Shown here: positions 1 through 7,962 of the stretch, piece by piece
Numbering within the stretch: the stretch's first letter is position 1
How the letters are laid out: each line of letters opens with the position of its first letter
Assembly (NCBI GenBank): GCA_963169875.1
Contig: CAUJEL010000136.1
Location: 1 to 44,793 of the forward strand
Direction: 5' to 3'
Source of the DNA: Candidatus Zhuqueibacterota bacterium
Lineage (GTDB): Bacteria; Zhuqueibacterota; Zhuqueibacteria; Residuimicrobiales; Residuimicrobiaceae
Length of the DNA stretch: 44,793 nt
Position numbers and translations under genes: made by a program
Notes under the pieces: generated by a model
The model's input: the letters and a program-made list of their open reading frames with translations, nothing else
The model's database searches: none
What the model was told of the DNA's origin: nothing

Positions 1-613
1 GCGGCCTGACCAGAATGGCGCCGATGCCCGCGCGCCGGCCGCGCGCCTGCAACTCCTCAGCCGCCAGTGTGGTGTAGCGATTGAACTTCCACATATAATG
101 CTCCAGGGAATCATCGGTATAATGCTCGATGTCTCCCACCAGCCTGCCGATGCCGCCATCGAGGATCAAGCCCTCATGCACCTGATGATCATCAAAACGC
201 CCCGCCGCGCGGCGGAATAAACGCAGGACATGGCCGGGATACCAGCCGCAGTGCTTGATCCAGCGGCCGAGGAAAAACGCCTTGCGTGGCATCTCAAAAC
301 CCGATTGTTCAGGCGTATCTGCCAGGCGGGCGCGAATTTCGGCGGCCAGCTCAGGTGTGATGCGCTCATCCGCATCGAGCCAGAGGACCCACTCACCCTG
401 CGCCTTCTCGAGGGCGAAATTCTTCTGGCCGCTGAAACCGCGCCAGGGTTCCACAAAGACATTCCCGGTGAACGTCCTGGCAATGGCCACCGTTTCGTCC
501 TGGCTCTGTGCGTCCACCACGATGATTTCATCAGCCCAGGCCACACTCTGCAGACACGCCGCAATGTTGCGGGCTTCATTGAGGGTGATGACAATGACGG
601 AGATGCGGCTCAC
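1..613 (-). CDS. Glycosyltransferase family 2, LPS-core type (3' end beyond window)
   Basis: Translating the minus strand from a GTG at 613 gives an uninterrupted GT2 protein that runs off the left edge (about 204 residues visible). The start reads MSRISVIVITLNEARNI, followed by ADEIIVVDAQS and the LWLDADERI segment carrying the DxD-type metal/sugar-nucleotide site. The FLGRWIKHCGWYPG block is typical of WaaE/LgtF-like glucosyltransferases of the LPS core. The GTG is preferred because GAGGAGG lies about 7 bases upstream and the GTGA overlaps the TGA of the preceding gene, implying translational coupling. It is a close paralogue of that neighbour, so the two look like a tandem duplication. Likely role: adding a sugar to LPS core or another surface glycan on the cytoplasmic face of the inner membrane. 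The sugar and acceptor cannot be read from sequence. Confidence 0.85.
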   Translation of the reverse strand, partial: MSRISVIVITLNEARNIAACLQSVAWADEIIVVDAQSQDETVAIARTFTGNVFVEPWRGFSGQKNFALEKAQGEWVLWLDADERITPELAAEIRARLADTPEQSGFEMPRKAFFLGRWIKHCGWYPGHVLRLFRRAAGRFDDHQVHEGLILDGGIGRLVGDIEHYTDDSLEHYMWKFNRYTTLAAEELQARGRRAGIGAILVRP

Positions 614-1395
614 CGGTAAGCCTCCTCGCGGCGCGCGGCCTCTTCAGGGGGCAGATGCTGCAGATGCCAGATTTTCATGTACATGACCATTTTGAGCAAC
701 GCGCTCACCCAGCAGAGCAGGAACCCGGGGATGCCATCGCGAAAACCACCCTGAGCGATATATTTTCGTAAAAACGCCGCCAGGGGATGGGTGATGAAAT
801 CGGGCCAGCGCACCTGCTTGCGCGGCAACCGGTCCAGCGCTTCCAGCGTCGAGTAGCGGTTCAGCTTGGCCAGGCTGTCGTGCAGCGACGGATGCGAATA
901 ATGATCGATATCACCCGGCAGGGTCGCGACCACCCCATCCACCAGGAATCCCTCATGGACGCGGCTCTGGCTCACCCGGGTGCGATCGCGGCGAAAGAGA
1001 CGCACCTGATAACCGGGATACCAGCCGCAATGGCGGATCCAGCGGCCGAGGAAATAGGAACGCCGGGCGATGCGATACCCCTGCGCACTCTGCTCCCCAC
1101 CGGCCAGCATTTGACGAATAGCCACCGCCAATTCGGGCCGCACGCGCTCATCCGCATCCAGCGACAGCACCCAGGGATGGCTGCATTGCTCGAGCGCGAA
1201 CTGTTTCTGCTCCGCAAAGCCGTTCCAGACGCGACTGATCACCCGGACGCCGAGGCGCTGGCAGATGGCCGCGGTCTCATCGCTGCTGTGTGCATCCACC
1301 ACGATGATCTCATCCGCCCAACTCACACTGCTGAGGCACGCTTCGATGTTCGCAGCTTCATTATGGGTGATGATGGATATGGAAATCTTTTGCAT
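610..1395 (-). CDS. Glycosyltransferase family 2, WaaE/LgtF-like
   Basis: A 261-residue GT2 enzyme. It begins MQKISISIITHNEAANIEAC (GT-A nucleotide-binding strand), continues with DEIIVVDAHSSDET, and has LSLDADERVRPEL at about residue 77, which supplies the DxD-like metal-binding site. The FLGRWIRHCGWYPGYQVRLF region matches the LPS-core beta-glucosyltransferase subgroup. A hydrophobic stretch near residues 220-240 (GFLLCWVSALLKMVMYM) could associate with the membrane. It sits 10 bases downstream of a GT9 heptosyltransferase-like gene and overlaps the next GT2 by four bases, so the three probably form one operon for core oligosaccharide assembly. Family assignment is firm. Substrate is inferred only from the neighbours. 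Confidence 0.88.
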   Translation of the reverse strand: MQKISISIITHNEAANIEACLSSVSWADEIIVVDAHSSDETAAICQRLGVRVISRVWNGFAEQKQFALEQCSHPWVLSLDADERVRPELAVAIRQMLAGGEQSAQGYRIARRSYFLGRWIRHCGWYPGYQVRLFRRDRTRVSQSRVHEGFLVDGVVATLPGDIDHYSHPSLHDSLAKLNRYSTLEALDRLPRKQVRWPDFITHPLAAFLRKYIAQGGFRDGIPGFLLCWVSALLKMVMYMKIWHLQHLPPEEAARREEAYR

Positions 1396-1405
1396 AGGTT
1401 TCCGC

Positions 1406-2485
1406 TCAGCGATTAATCGGATGAATCCGCAGTCTTGACAGCGTGCGCTCTACCGCGGCCATGACATCTTCGACAGTCAGCAATTGCATACACGAGGTAT
1501 GGTCGCAGTCGAGGCGGTTGCAGCCGAGGCAGTCCAGACCCTGCTTGACGACAATCTCGTGGCCGGCCCCGTAGGGTCCCTGCAAGCGGTAATTGGTCGG
1601 GCCGAAAATGGCCACACAGGGCACCCCCATGGCCGCGGCAATATGCATCGGCCCTGAATCCGTGCTGATGAGCAGCTGCACCTTCTCCAGGATGGCGGCC
1701 AATTCTTTGAGATTGGTTTTGGGAATCAGCGTCACCGTATGCCGGCATGTTTCCGCGAGGTGCAGTGCCTCCGCTTGTTCGCCCGGGCCCCAGATGATCA
1801 AAATATTTACATTATATTTTTCTATCAGAGTGGTGGCCAAGGCGGCAAAGCGATCGATGGGCCAGCGTTTGGCTGGCCAGCCACCGGAAAAGTTCAACGC
1901 CACCACCGGGCGGCTTGTCAATCCAGCATCCCGCCAGAATGATTTGGCAAAGCCGCGATGGACGGTGTCCACGGTGACCATGAGGTGGCGGGATTCCGTG
2001 GCGATGCCCAGATGACGCAGCGCATCGAGATGCCATTCCGCTTCATGGAGTTCATTGGCGCGGGACGGCACCACCACGTTGTAGGCCCATTGACGGATGC
2101 GGTAATCATAGCCGACGCGCCAGGGTGCGCCGCTCAACCAGGTGATCAAGGCGCTGCGCGGATTGCCGAAAAAATCAAACACCAGATCGAACTGCTGATG
2201 GCGCACAGCCTGGAGAAATTTCCAATCCGCCTGCAGCCGTGCCAGCGCTCCAATTTGGGCCTTCGCCTTACGGTCCAGTACCAGCACGTGGTGCAGATTG
2301 GGATTTCCCAGGACGATATCTTTGCAGGGAGCTTCCGTCAAGAAAGAGAGCAGAGCCCGCGGAAACGTGCGCCGGAGATTCTCAATGACAATGGTGGACA
2401 TCACCACATCGCCGATGGCGCGCAGTTTTATCACAAGAATTTTGCGGATGGAGGAAAAATCCATTTGCTGTGGTTTTTGCGACAT
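1406..2485 (-). CDS. Glycosyltransferase family 9 (heptosyltransferase-like)
   Basis: A 359-residue GT9 protein. The N-terminal Rossmann part has ILVIKLRAIGDVVMST (residues about 16-31), the classical heptosyltransferase opening. The C-terminal half has LNFSGGWPAKRWP and STDSGPMHIAAAMGVPCVAI, the ADP-heptose-binding D-[ST]GxxH motif, then FGPTNYRLQGPYG. A late cysteine cluster (CLGCNRLDCDHTSC) is common in this WaaF/RfaQ-like subgroup. Expected reaction: transfer of heptose from an ADP-heptose donor to the inner LPS core at the cytoplasmic membrane. The ATG at 2485 is preceded by AGGA about 9 bases upstream; an in-frame ATG at 2464 is an alternative. A Rho-independent terminator ends only about 22 bases before this start, so expression needs read-through or an unseen promoter. 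Confidence 0.88.
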   Translation of the reverse strand: MSQKPQQMDFSSIRKILVIKLRAIGDVVMSTIVIENLRRTFPRALLSFLTEAPCKDIVLGNPNLHHVLVLDRKAKAQIGALARLQADWKFLQAVRHQQFDLVFDFFGNPRSALITWLSGAPWRVGYDYRIRQWAYNVVVPSRANELHEAEWHLDALRHLGIATESRHLMVTVDTVHRGFAKSFWRDAGLTSRPVVALNFSGGWPAKRWPIDRFAALATTLIEKYNVNILIIWGPGEQAEALHLAETCRHTVTLIPKTNLKELAAILEKVQLLISTDSGPMHIAAAMGVPCVAIFGPTNYRLQGPYGAGHEIVVKQGLDCLGCNRLDCDHTSCMQLLTVEDVMAAVERTLSRLRIHPINR

Positions 2486-2506
2486 GACCTGGTTCCTGTG
2501 GTGATG

Positions 2507-2533
2507 AAAAAGCCCAGAAATATTTTCTGGGCT
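2507..2533 (-). terminator. Rho-independent terminator after the NUDIX gene
   Basis: On the minus strand a perfect 10-bp stem (AGCCCAGAAA / TTTCTGGGCT) with a 3-base loop is followed directly by five T. It lies just after the NUDIX stop codon and just before the GT9 start. It therefore terminates the acidic-protein/NUDIX unit and could act as an attenuator for the glycosyltransferase genes beyond. Confidence 0.8.
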
Positions 2534-2561
2534 GTTAACCGGGATACTGTTTGATCGATTG

Positions 2562-3053
2562 TTATCGGGATTTGCGGCGCATCAAACCTGTATGCACGAG
2601 CCTGCGCACTTCATCGGTGGTGTCCAGTCGCTCGAGGTCAGCCAGGGTGAACCAGCTCGCCTCATCCACGTCGTCCCCCGCTTTAACTTCGCCGTCGAGA
2701 TACGAGCCAAAATAATCCAGGACGATATAATGATAATCGATACATGCCCCGTTTTTCAAGATGAATTCGAAAACCTCGGGGGTGGCATCGAAACGCGCAC
2801 GAATATGGCATTCCTCAGCGAGTTCGCGATGGAGTGCGCTTTCGATGTCCTCACCCAAATGGATCAATCCGCCAGGCGGCGTCCACATGCCCTTTCTGGG
2901 CGGATTGCCACGTTTAACCAAAAGAAAAGAGTCATTGCGAAAGATCAAAGCACCAATACCGATGCGAGGAAACTCGGGTCGAAACCGGCCGGCTTCCTCT
3001 TTTCGTGGAAAAGTTTGCCGCGGCCGGCGGGAGGATGCCTGGTTTATTCCCAA
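2562..3053 (-). CDS. NUDIX hydrolase
   Basis: The NUDIX box is clear: GGLIHLGEDIESALHRELAE followed by ECHI fits G-x5-E-x7-RE-U-x-EE-x-x-U. It comes after a beta-strand opening GIGALIFRNDSFLLVKRG. Members of this family cleave nucleoside diphosphates linked to another moiety using Mg2+ bound by the RExxEE glutamates; the substrate here is unknown. The frame stays open to 3134, but that extension lies inside the acidic-protein gene and would be an atypical Arg/Gly-rich leader. I prefer the TTG at 3053, which overlaps the end of the upstream gene (TTGGGAATAA) and has GGAAGG about 9 bases before it, giving about 163 residues. The gene is probably translationally coupled to the acidic protein. 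The start is uncertain. Confidence 0.82.
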   Translation of the reverse strand: MGINQASSRRPRQTFPRKEEAGRFRPEFPRIGIGALIFRNDSFLLVKRGNPPRKGMWTPPGGLIHLGEDIESALHRELAEECHIRARFDATPEVFEFILKNGACIDYHYIVLDYFGSYLDGEVKAGDDVDEASWFTLADLERLDTTDEVRRLVHTGLMRRKSR

Positions 3054-3346
3054 TCGTCGTCGCCTTCCCATTCGGGGGCGCCATCCATCCAGTCTTCCTC
3101 GTTTTCCTCTTCCCACTCCTCGTCGTCGTCCCAATCGTCGTCATCGTCTTCCCAAAATTCGTCGTCCCAGTCGTCTTCATCTTCGACTTCGAGATCTTCG
3201 GGTGCGATTTCGGCGTCTTCGTCTATGACCTCTTCAATATCCTCTGCATCGGGATCTTCTTCGTCATCGACCTCTTCCTCTTCCTCTTCCTTGGGGAGAT
3301 CCTCATCCTGCAACTCATCATCATCATCGAATTTTTTTGCTGCCAT
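3044..3346 (-). CDS. Extremely acidic small protein (100 aa), function unknown
   Basis: No family recognised. The predicted 100-residue protein starts MAAKKFDDDDELQDEDLPK and then is almost wholly acidic. By direct count it has 32 Asp, 31 Glu, three Lys, no Arg and seven Trp, for a net charge near -60. The tryptophans recur inside acidic runs (DDW, FWE, EEW, EDW, PEW, DDDW), a spacing that low-complexity noise would not be expected to keep. There is no signal peptide or membrane segment, so it should be cytoplasmic and disordered. Ideas, all inference: a nucleic-acid mimic, a chaperone-like or ribosome-associated tail protein, or a divalent-cation buffer. It is followed by a NUDIX gene that overlaps its stop codon. 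The reading frame could be a codon-bias artefact (GAY/GAR-rich), but it has a clean ATG, and the linked gene supports it being real. Confidence 0.7.
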   Translation of the reverse strand: MAAKKFDDDDELQDEDLPKEEEEEEVDDEEDPDAEDIEEVIDEDAEIAPEDLEVEDEDDWDDEFWEDDDDDWDDDEEWEEENEEDWMDGAPEWEGDDDWE

Positions 3347-3492
3347 TGCTACCTCAAATTTGGTAAATGTTACGGGTGAAATCGACCAAAAATATCAAAT
3401 GGAAAGTAAAGATGCAACAATATTTTTTTAAAAATGCCGGGAAAACTAATTACGCAAAAGTGCGTTTATTTTTATTTAATTCAATTATTTAA

Positions 3493-4599
3493 TCAATTTT
3501 TCTTTGACAATAATTTTTTGCCCTCTGACACAACCGCCTCCACGGTCACCGAAGCACTGAGATGATCACCGGCCCGAACCGCGACGAAGGCGTTCCCCCA
3601 GGGCTTCCATAATTCAGGATCGGTCGGGCCAAAGATGGCCACCAGGGGGGTCCCCACCGCAGCGCCGACATGCATGACGCCGGTATCATTGCACAAAAAC
3701 AGCTGTGCCTGAGATACGAGGGCGGCGACTCGCCGGATATCCGGATGCTGAGAACTCATGGCGGGGACGGATAAGGCGGATTTGAGACGCTCGCCCAATT
3801 CCCCTTCGCGGCTGCCCCAGGTGAGATAGATTTGGGTGTTATTTTCCTGCGCCAGCTGATTGGCGGCAGCCGCAAAATTTTCTGCCGGCCAGCGATTAGC
3901 GGCTTTGCCCGCACCCGGATGAATCGCTATGAGCGGCCGTTGCGGTTGCCAGCCCAATCTGGACAAATGCGCTTGCGCCCAGGTTATCTCCTCCGGCCGC
4001 AACCGCATATGTTCCTGCAGATCATCGCTCTCGATCCCGAGATAACCTACAATATCCAGATTCCGCTGACTCTGATGCACTTCCTCCTGACGATAGGGCG
4101 CGATGAGGTTGTAAAAAAAATTCCGGCTGGTGCCCTGGAATTGGCGGTGTTCGGAGCCCAGGACATAGCGCCGTGCCGCCCAACGGCCGATCAAATCGCT
4201 GGTCAAGGAGTGCGAAACCGTGTTAAGAACGATGACCAGATCCGATTTGTTCCGGAAAAGAGACAGCACCCGGCGTAACGCCTGCCAGGTCCAATCTCCA
4301 CCGTGCTCGTAAAAGGGGATCACTGCATCGATGTATTCATTGGCTTCAGCCACAGCGGCCGTGTACTTGCGCGTCACCACGGTGATATGGGCCTGTGGGA
4401 AACGCCCGCGAACCGCTTTGAACACCGGCGACGAAAGCAGAAAATCGCCCAATTGGTCATGCTGACGAACGATCAGAATGCGCTGAATGAGCGCGTAATC
4501 CACCTCGTCCGGTGTGAGCTGCCGATACCCGAACAATTTCTCGAACAGCCGCAGCTGTTTGTGCTTGAAGAACTGTTCAAAGCGATTCCAGGGCTTCAC
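3493..4599 (-). CDS. Glycosyltransferase family 9 (heptosyltransferase-like)
   Basis: A 368-residue GT9 protein. The N-terminal motif RILIVRQHDQLGDFLLSS (about residues 41-58) is the heptosyltransferase D-x-[IL]-x-[ST] strand. The C-terminal domain has IAIHPGAGKAANRWPAENF and FLCNDTGVMHVGAAVGTPLV, then IFGPTDPELWKPWG, which bind the ADP-sugar. It starts in an ATGA overlap with the GT4 gene upstream, so the two enzymes are translated together and probably act in succession on the same surface glycan. Unlike the other GT9 protein in the window it has a 40-residue N-terminal extension (KPWNRFEQFFKHKQLRLFEK...), likely amphipathic and membrane-contacting. Acceptor unknown. Confidence 0.87.
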   Translation of the reverse strand: MKPWNRFEQFFKHKQLRLFEKLFGYRQLTPDEVDYALIQRILIVRQHDQLGDFLLSSPVFKAVRGRFPQAHITVVTRKYTAAVAEANEYIDAVIPFYEHGGDWTWQALRRVLSLFRNKSDLVIVLNTVSHSLTSDLIGRWAARRYVLGSEHRQFQGTSRNFFYNLIAPYRQEEVHQSQRNLDIVGYLGIESDDLQEHMRLRPEEITWAQAHLSRLGWQPQRPLIAIHPGAGKAANRWPAENFAAAANQLAQENNTQIYLTWGSREGELGERLKSALSVPAMSSQHPDIRRVAALVSQAQLFLCNDTGVMHVGAAVGTPLVAIFGPTDPELWKPWGNAFVAVRAGDHLSASVTVEAVVSEGKKLLSKKN

Positions 4600-5702
4600 G
4601 GTTTCGTTCCATTGTCTGTGATTTGTCTGAACAGCCGTTCCAGTTCATCCACCATGCGCGCCAGGGTGAAATGGCGTTCTACGCGCGCCCGGCCTGCCTG
4701 CCCCATGATCTCCGCACGGTTGCGGTCCTGTACTAACGTTGTCAAAGCATTGCTGAGCGCCTGGGCATCCTGAACCGGCACGACAAAACCGGTTTCGCCG
4801 TCCACAACGATCTCCGGCATGGAACTCACCCGGGTGGTGACGCACGGTTTGCCGGCGGCCATGGCCTCGATGAGGACGATGCCGAAGCCTTCCCAGAGGG
4901 AAGGCAGCACCAGCAGGTCGATGTCGCGCATCACCTCTTCCACATCCGCGATGAATCCGGTCAGGTGAACACGATCGCCAAGATGATGGTCGCGGCAAAA
5001 GTTTTCGATCCAGGGACGCAGGCCGCCTTCGCCCACCAGCGCCAAATGGACATCCGGGCATTGACGATGCACTTCTGCAAAAGCCGGCAACAGCCATTCG
5101 AGTCCCTTGCGTTCATCGAGCTGACCCACGAATCCAATCAGCACGGCATTTTTCTCTAACCCCAACCATCTGCGAAAGTTCCCTGTTGAAGGCGTCATGA
5201 AGGGGGCGGGATTGATCCCGTTATGAATGACGTGAATGCGCTGCGCATCCAGCCAGGGCGCGTTGCGCAGCAGGGCGTTTTTGGTGGCGTGCGAATTGGC
5301 GATGACCGCGGATGCAAGCACATTATAGGCGAAACGATAGCGCCAGCGGTTTTTGAGCGGATAGTCGATGCCGCGCCGCGCAATGACATGGCAGTCGCGG
5401 ACAAAACGCGCGGCCACACCCATGAAACGCAATTCCTTGTCCATGTTCGTCAAGACGATCTGATATTTTTCCCGGCGCAGAAGGCGTGCCGCGCGGCAGA
5501 TGGTGATGGGGCCGAAATCACCGCGGACCGGCAGGGTATGAACCAGGATGCCGGCTGCGGCCGCGCGCTGCGCCACTTGCGTGCCGGGACGGCACAGCAG
5601 GGCCACGGTGTGACCGCGGCGTTGCAGTTCCGTCAATGCGCGCAGCATCCATACCTCGCCCCCGCCGAACATTTGAATGGTATTTGCGAACAGGATTTTC
5701 AT
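4596..5702 (-). CDS. Glycosyltransferase family 4
   Basis: A 368-residue GT-B fold enzyme. The N-terminal domain begins MKILFANTIQMFGGGEVWML, with the glycine-rich loop of GT4 acceptor domains. The C-terminal donor domain contains IGFVGQLDERKGLEWLLPAF (the GRL-like strand), VHLTGFIADVEEVM and LLVLPSLWEGFGIVLIEAMA followed by AGKPCVTTRVSSMPE. The E-x7-E pair in that last block holds the nucleotide-sugar. Such enzymes retain the anomeric configuration and act at the inner face of the cytoplasmic membrane. It heads a two-gene unit with the GT9 gene (four-base overlap). The 157-base gap upstream holds a dispersed repeat and presumably its promoter. Confidence 0.88.
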   Translation of the reverse strand: MKILFANTIQMFGGGEVWMLRALTELQRRGHTVALLCRPGTQVAQRAAAAGILVHTLPVRGDFGPITICRAARLLRREKYQIVLTNMDKELRFMGVAARFVRDCHVIARRGIDYPLKNRWRYRFAYNVLASAVIANSHATKNALLRNAPWLDAQRIHVIHNGINPAPFMTPSTGNFRRWLGLEKNAVLIGFVGQLDERKGLEWLLPAFAEVHRQCPDVHLALVGEGGLRPWIENFCRDHHLGDRVHLTGFIADVEEVMRDIDLLVLPSLWEGFGIVLIEAMAAGKPCVTTRVSSMPEIVVDGETGFVVPVQDAQALSNALTTLVQDRNRAEIMGQAGRARVERHFTLARMVDELERLFRQITDNGTKP

Positions 5703-5735
5703 TTATAGTCCGATTGTTCCATGGTAACATCTTTG

Positions 5736-5775
5736 CAACACAGAGGCCGTAAGACACAGAGCAAAGCAACTCCTT
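5736..5775. repeat. CACAGAG-type dispersed repeat
   Basis: In the gap between two glycosyltransferase genes, two copies of ACACAGAG (AACACAGAGG and GACACAGAGC) lie inside an inverted pair GTTGCA/GCAAAGC. The same kind of element appears near 10901-10987 and 32936-32996. It contains no gene. Confidence 0.5.
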
Positions 5776-5859
5776 GAATAGCTGCAAAATACGCTCATTA
5801 ACAAAGTGGAAACGCAATGACGCCTCGCTCCTGTCTCGTAGCGCCAGACCTTTTTGGCA

Positions 5860-6951
5860 TCAGGCTATCCCTGCCAACTGGTGTATTTTCTCTACCACCG
5901 CCCTGGCGTCATGATGCTGCGCGATCCACTCCCGGCCGCTCCGCCCCAGTTGCTCTCGAAGTTCCGCGTCCACCAGCAGCCGTTCGATCTGCGGCTGCAG
6001 ATTATTGGCATCGACGACTACAAAGGGATGATCGGGATAGGCTTCGGCAAATCCCGGCGCCAGACAGGTAAGCGCCGGAATGCCCATGGCCAGTGCTTCC
6101 AGAGAGTTGATGCCATAGCCGAGATCGCCGATCTGATCCACAAAAAGGTCGCAGCTGCCTTTCAGGGCGATGGCTGCGTCATAGGACATCCCCTCGATCA
6201 GCGCGATTTGGGCGCCCTTCTCACGGCTCAGCGCTTCCAGCACAGGAATGATCTCATCACTGCCTTTGGCAGCCCGGCTGGTGGGCGCGTGGCCGATGCG
6301 TAAACACGTCCGGGAGGATGGCTGCCGCCGCGGCTGCAACCGCCGGCTATCAAAAGGAAAAAACACATGGTGCAGACGGGGATGAAGCTGACGATGATCG
6401 AATTCCACAGAAACAACGGTATCACAAATGGCATCGATTTCCGGGATGACGCCGCGGGTGCGCAAATCGCTGCCGGTATAACAGCATATGATGACACGCC
6501 CTGCCGCTTTCATCGCAGGCATGAACCGCGGCTGCCGCGTCAGATCGAGTCCCCCATCCAGTTGATACACATCGTACTGATCCAGCCGGTGCGCAGCGAT
6601 GGCGCGATTAATTTTTTTTTGCCAAACGTGGTCCCGGACTTGCACCAGCAGCCGTTCAAGGCCGCTGTGAGGCCGCCAATAAAGTGGGATATGCTCCGGC
6701 ACGCGCAAACGATTATCCACACGCTGCCGCTGCGGTGCAGAGACCCATTTTTTGATCCACCGCGTTCCGGAGAAATCGATAAAAGGCAACTCCAGGCAGA
6801 TATCTTCAAAATAACGGCGGCGGTCGCGAAAAAGGGTCACCAGGCGGCTGTCGTGACCCATTTCCCGTTCCGCCCGAACCAGTTCGCCGGGCACACCGGA
6901 GATGTTGGTCGGGGCAATATGTACTATTTTTAACCTGGCCACAACAAGCAC
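5860..6951 (-). CDS. GT4-like glycosyltransferase
   Basis: A 363-residue protein with GT-B features. The N-terminal KIVHIAPTNISGVPGELVRA resembles the acceptor-domain glycine loop. The C-terminal part has LRIGHAPTSRAAKGSDEIIP (a variant often seen in GT4 enzymes of spore-coat/capsule clusters). LFVDQIGDLGYGINSLEALA then MGIPALTC matches the E-x7-E donor-binding block. Acidic and basic catalytic residues are less obvious than in the neighbouring GT4, so the donor is unknown. The start is GTG at 6951, with another GTG nine bases on (VARLKIV) as an equally good choice; neither has a strong Shine-Dalgarno. It lies 14 bases after the FemAB-like gene, in the run hslV-hslU-argF-GNAT-GT, so it may be co-transcribed from hslV. 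Confidence 0.78.
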   Translation of the reverse strand: MLVVARLKIVHIAPTNISGVPGELVRAEREMGHDSRLVTLFRDRRRYFEDICLELPFIDFSGTRWIKKWVSAPQRQRVDNRLRVPEHIPLYWRPHSGLERLLVQVRDHVWQKKINRAIAAHRLDQYDVYQLDGGLDLTRQPRFMPAMKAAGRVIICCYTGSDLRTRGVIPEIDAICDTVVSVEFDHRQLHPRLHHVFFPFDSRRLQPRRQPSSRTCLRIGHAPTSRAAKGSDEIIPVLEALSREKGAQIALIEGMSYDAAIALKGSCDLFVDQIGDLGYGINSLEALAMGIPALTCLAPGFAEAYPDHPFVVVDANNLQPQIERLLVDAELREQLGRSGREWIAQHHDARAVVEKIHQLAGIA

Positions 6952-6965
6952 CGCACTGTATGGGA

Positions 6966-7940
6966 TCAGTCCGTCAACTTTATCCGCAGACTATCGCGAA
7001 ACACGCCCTGGGCGCCAAAACTCTCTTTAAAGTGCGCCAGCCCCCAATTCGGATCTTCATTGACCGTAAAAATTCCGAAATCGAGAAACGCATGGCCCTC
7101 GCGCAGGGCCCAATCAATGATGTCATGAAACAGGGCGTTGACGCCGCGGTATTGCTGATATTCGTCGTTGTGGCTTATATAAAAAGCCAGAACCACGCGC
7201 GGATTACAGATGAACATGACCACGCCCGCCACCATGACGTCCTCATGCCAGGCGGCGAAGAGTTTGACGCGCTCCGGAAAAATCTGCTTCACGCGCAGCA
7301 GTTCTTCCAGGGTATGGGTGGGCGAGACGTTGTGTCGCAGCCGCAGATTATTTTTCAGGATGGCATAAAACTGGGCATAATCCTCGGACTCGCGCACCAC
7401 CGTGCCGAGCTTCCGGGCCCGGCGCACAGCGCGGCGGGAACTTTCACTGAACGTATAGAGGATATGATCGGGATGGAAATCCAGTGGTATGACACTGGAA
7501 ATTTCCCTCTTGCGATAAGTAAAACCGTTTTGCACCAGGGCAAAATCGATATAATTACTGGGCCTGTTGAGGTAGACCTGCGGCGGCGGCGTCAGGTCGA
7601 TGGCATCGAATCCCTGGTTGCGGGCGTAATCGATGAGTGCGCGCACCAGTTCAAAACTGTCGCTGATACCCAGGGTGTCTGGAACCACGAGGCCGCCGTA
7701 GGAAGCGCCGCGGTGCGAGATGAGAATGCGCTTGTCGCCATCCTTGAAATCAACCGCGGGCAGAGCCGCTATTCTTTTTCCGCCGCTGTAAAACGACAGC
7801 GAATGATCCGTGAAGCGGTCAGGCGGGTGATAACCGAGAAATTTGCGCGTTTGAAACAGCGTGCCATTGTTGGCTGACCACACAAAGTCATCCCAGGCGG
7901 CCTCATCCTCGGGCGAGAAACGAATGATATCCAGACTCAC
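6966..7940 (-). CDS. FemAB-like GNAT-fold acyl/aminoacyl transferase
   Basis: A 324-residue protein with the double GNAT layout of FemAB/peptidoglycan-bridge enzymes and the related Acetyltransf_6 family. The N-terminal half has NNGTLFQTRKFLGYHP (the typical WDxFV...GTLFQT opening). The C-terminal half has SSRRAVRRARKLG, LFAAWHEDVMVAGVVMFICN and YRGVNALFHDIIDWALREG followed by FLDFGIFT. Relatives attach amino acids or acyl groups to cell-wall or surface-polysaccharide precursors, often next to glycosyltransferases, which matches the two GT genes downstream. No signal peptide; cytoplasmic. Exact donor (aminoacyl-tRNA or acyl-CoA) cannot be told. The ATG at 7940 gives MSLDIIRFSPEDE, and argF ends 22 bases before it. 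Confidence 0.75.
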   Translation of the reverse strand: MSLDIIRFSPEDEAAWDDFVWSANNGTLFQTRKFLGYHPPDRFTDHSLSFYSGGKRIAALPAVDFKDGDKRILISHRGASYGGLVVPDTLGISDSFELVRALIDYARNQGFDAIDLTPPPQVYLNRPSNYIDFALVQNGFTYRKREISSVIPLDFHPDHILYTFSESSRRAVRRARKLGTVVRESEDYAQFYAILKNNLRLRHNVSPTHTLEELLRVKQIFPERVKLFAAWHEDVMVAGVVMFICNPRVVLAFYISHNDEYQQYRGVNALFHDIIDWALREGHAFLDFGIFTVNEDPNWGLAHFKESFGAQGVFRDSLRIKLTD

Positions 7941-7962
7941 GGCAGTGTCCTCTCTCCCCGGG

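Noticed and set aside
3440-3475. Possible terminator (ACGCA-AAAG-TGCGT) after the second GT9 gene
   Set aside because: Only a 5-bp stem; the T-rich side faces plus, whereas the gene is on minus.
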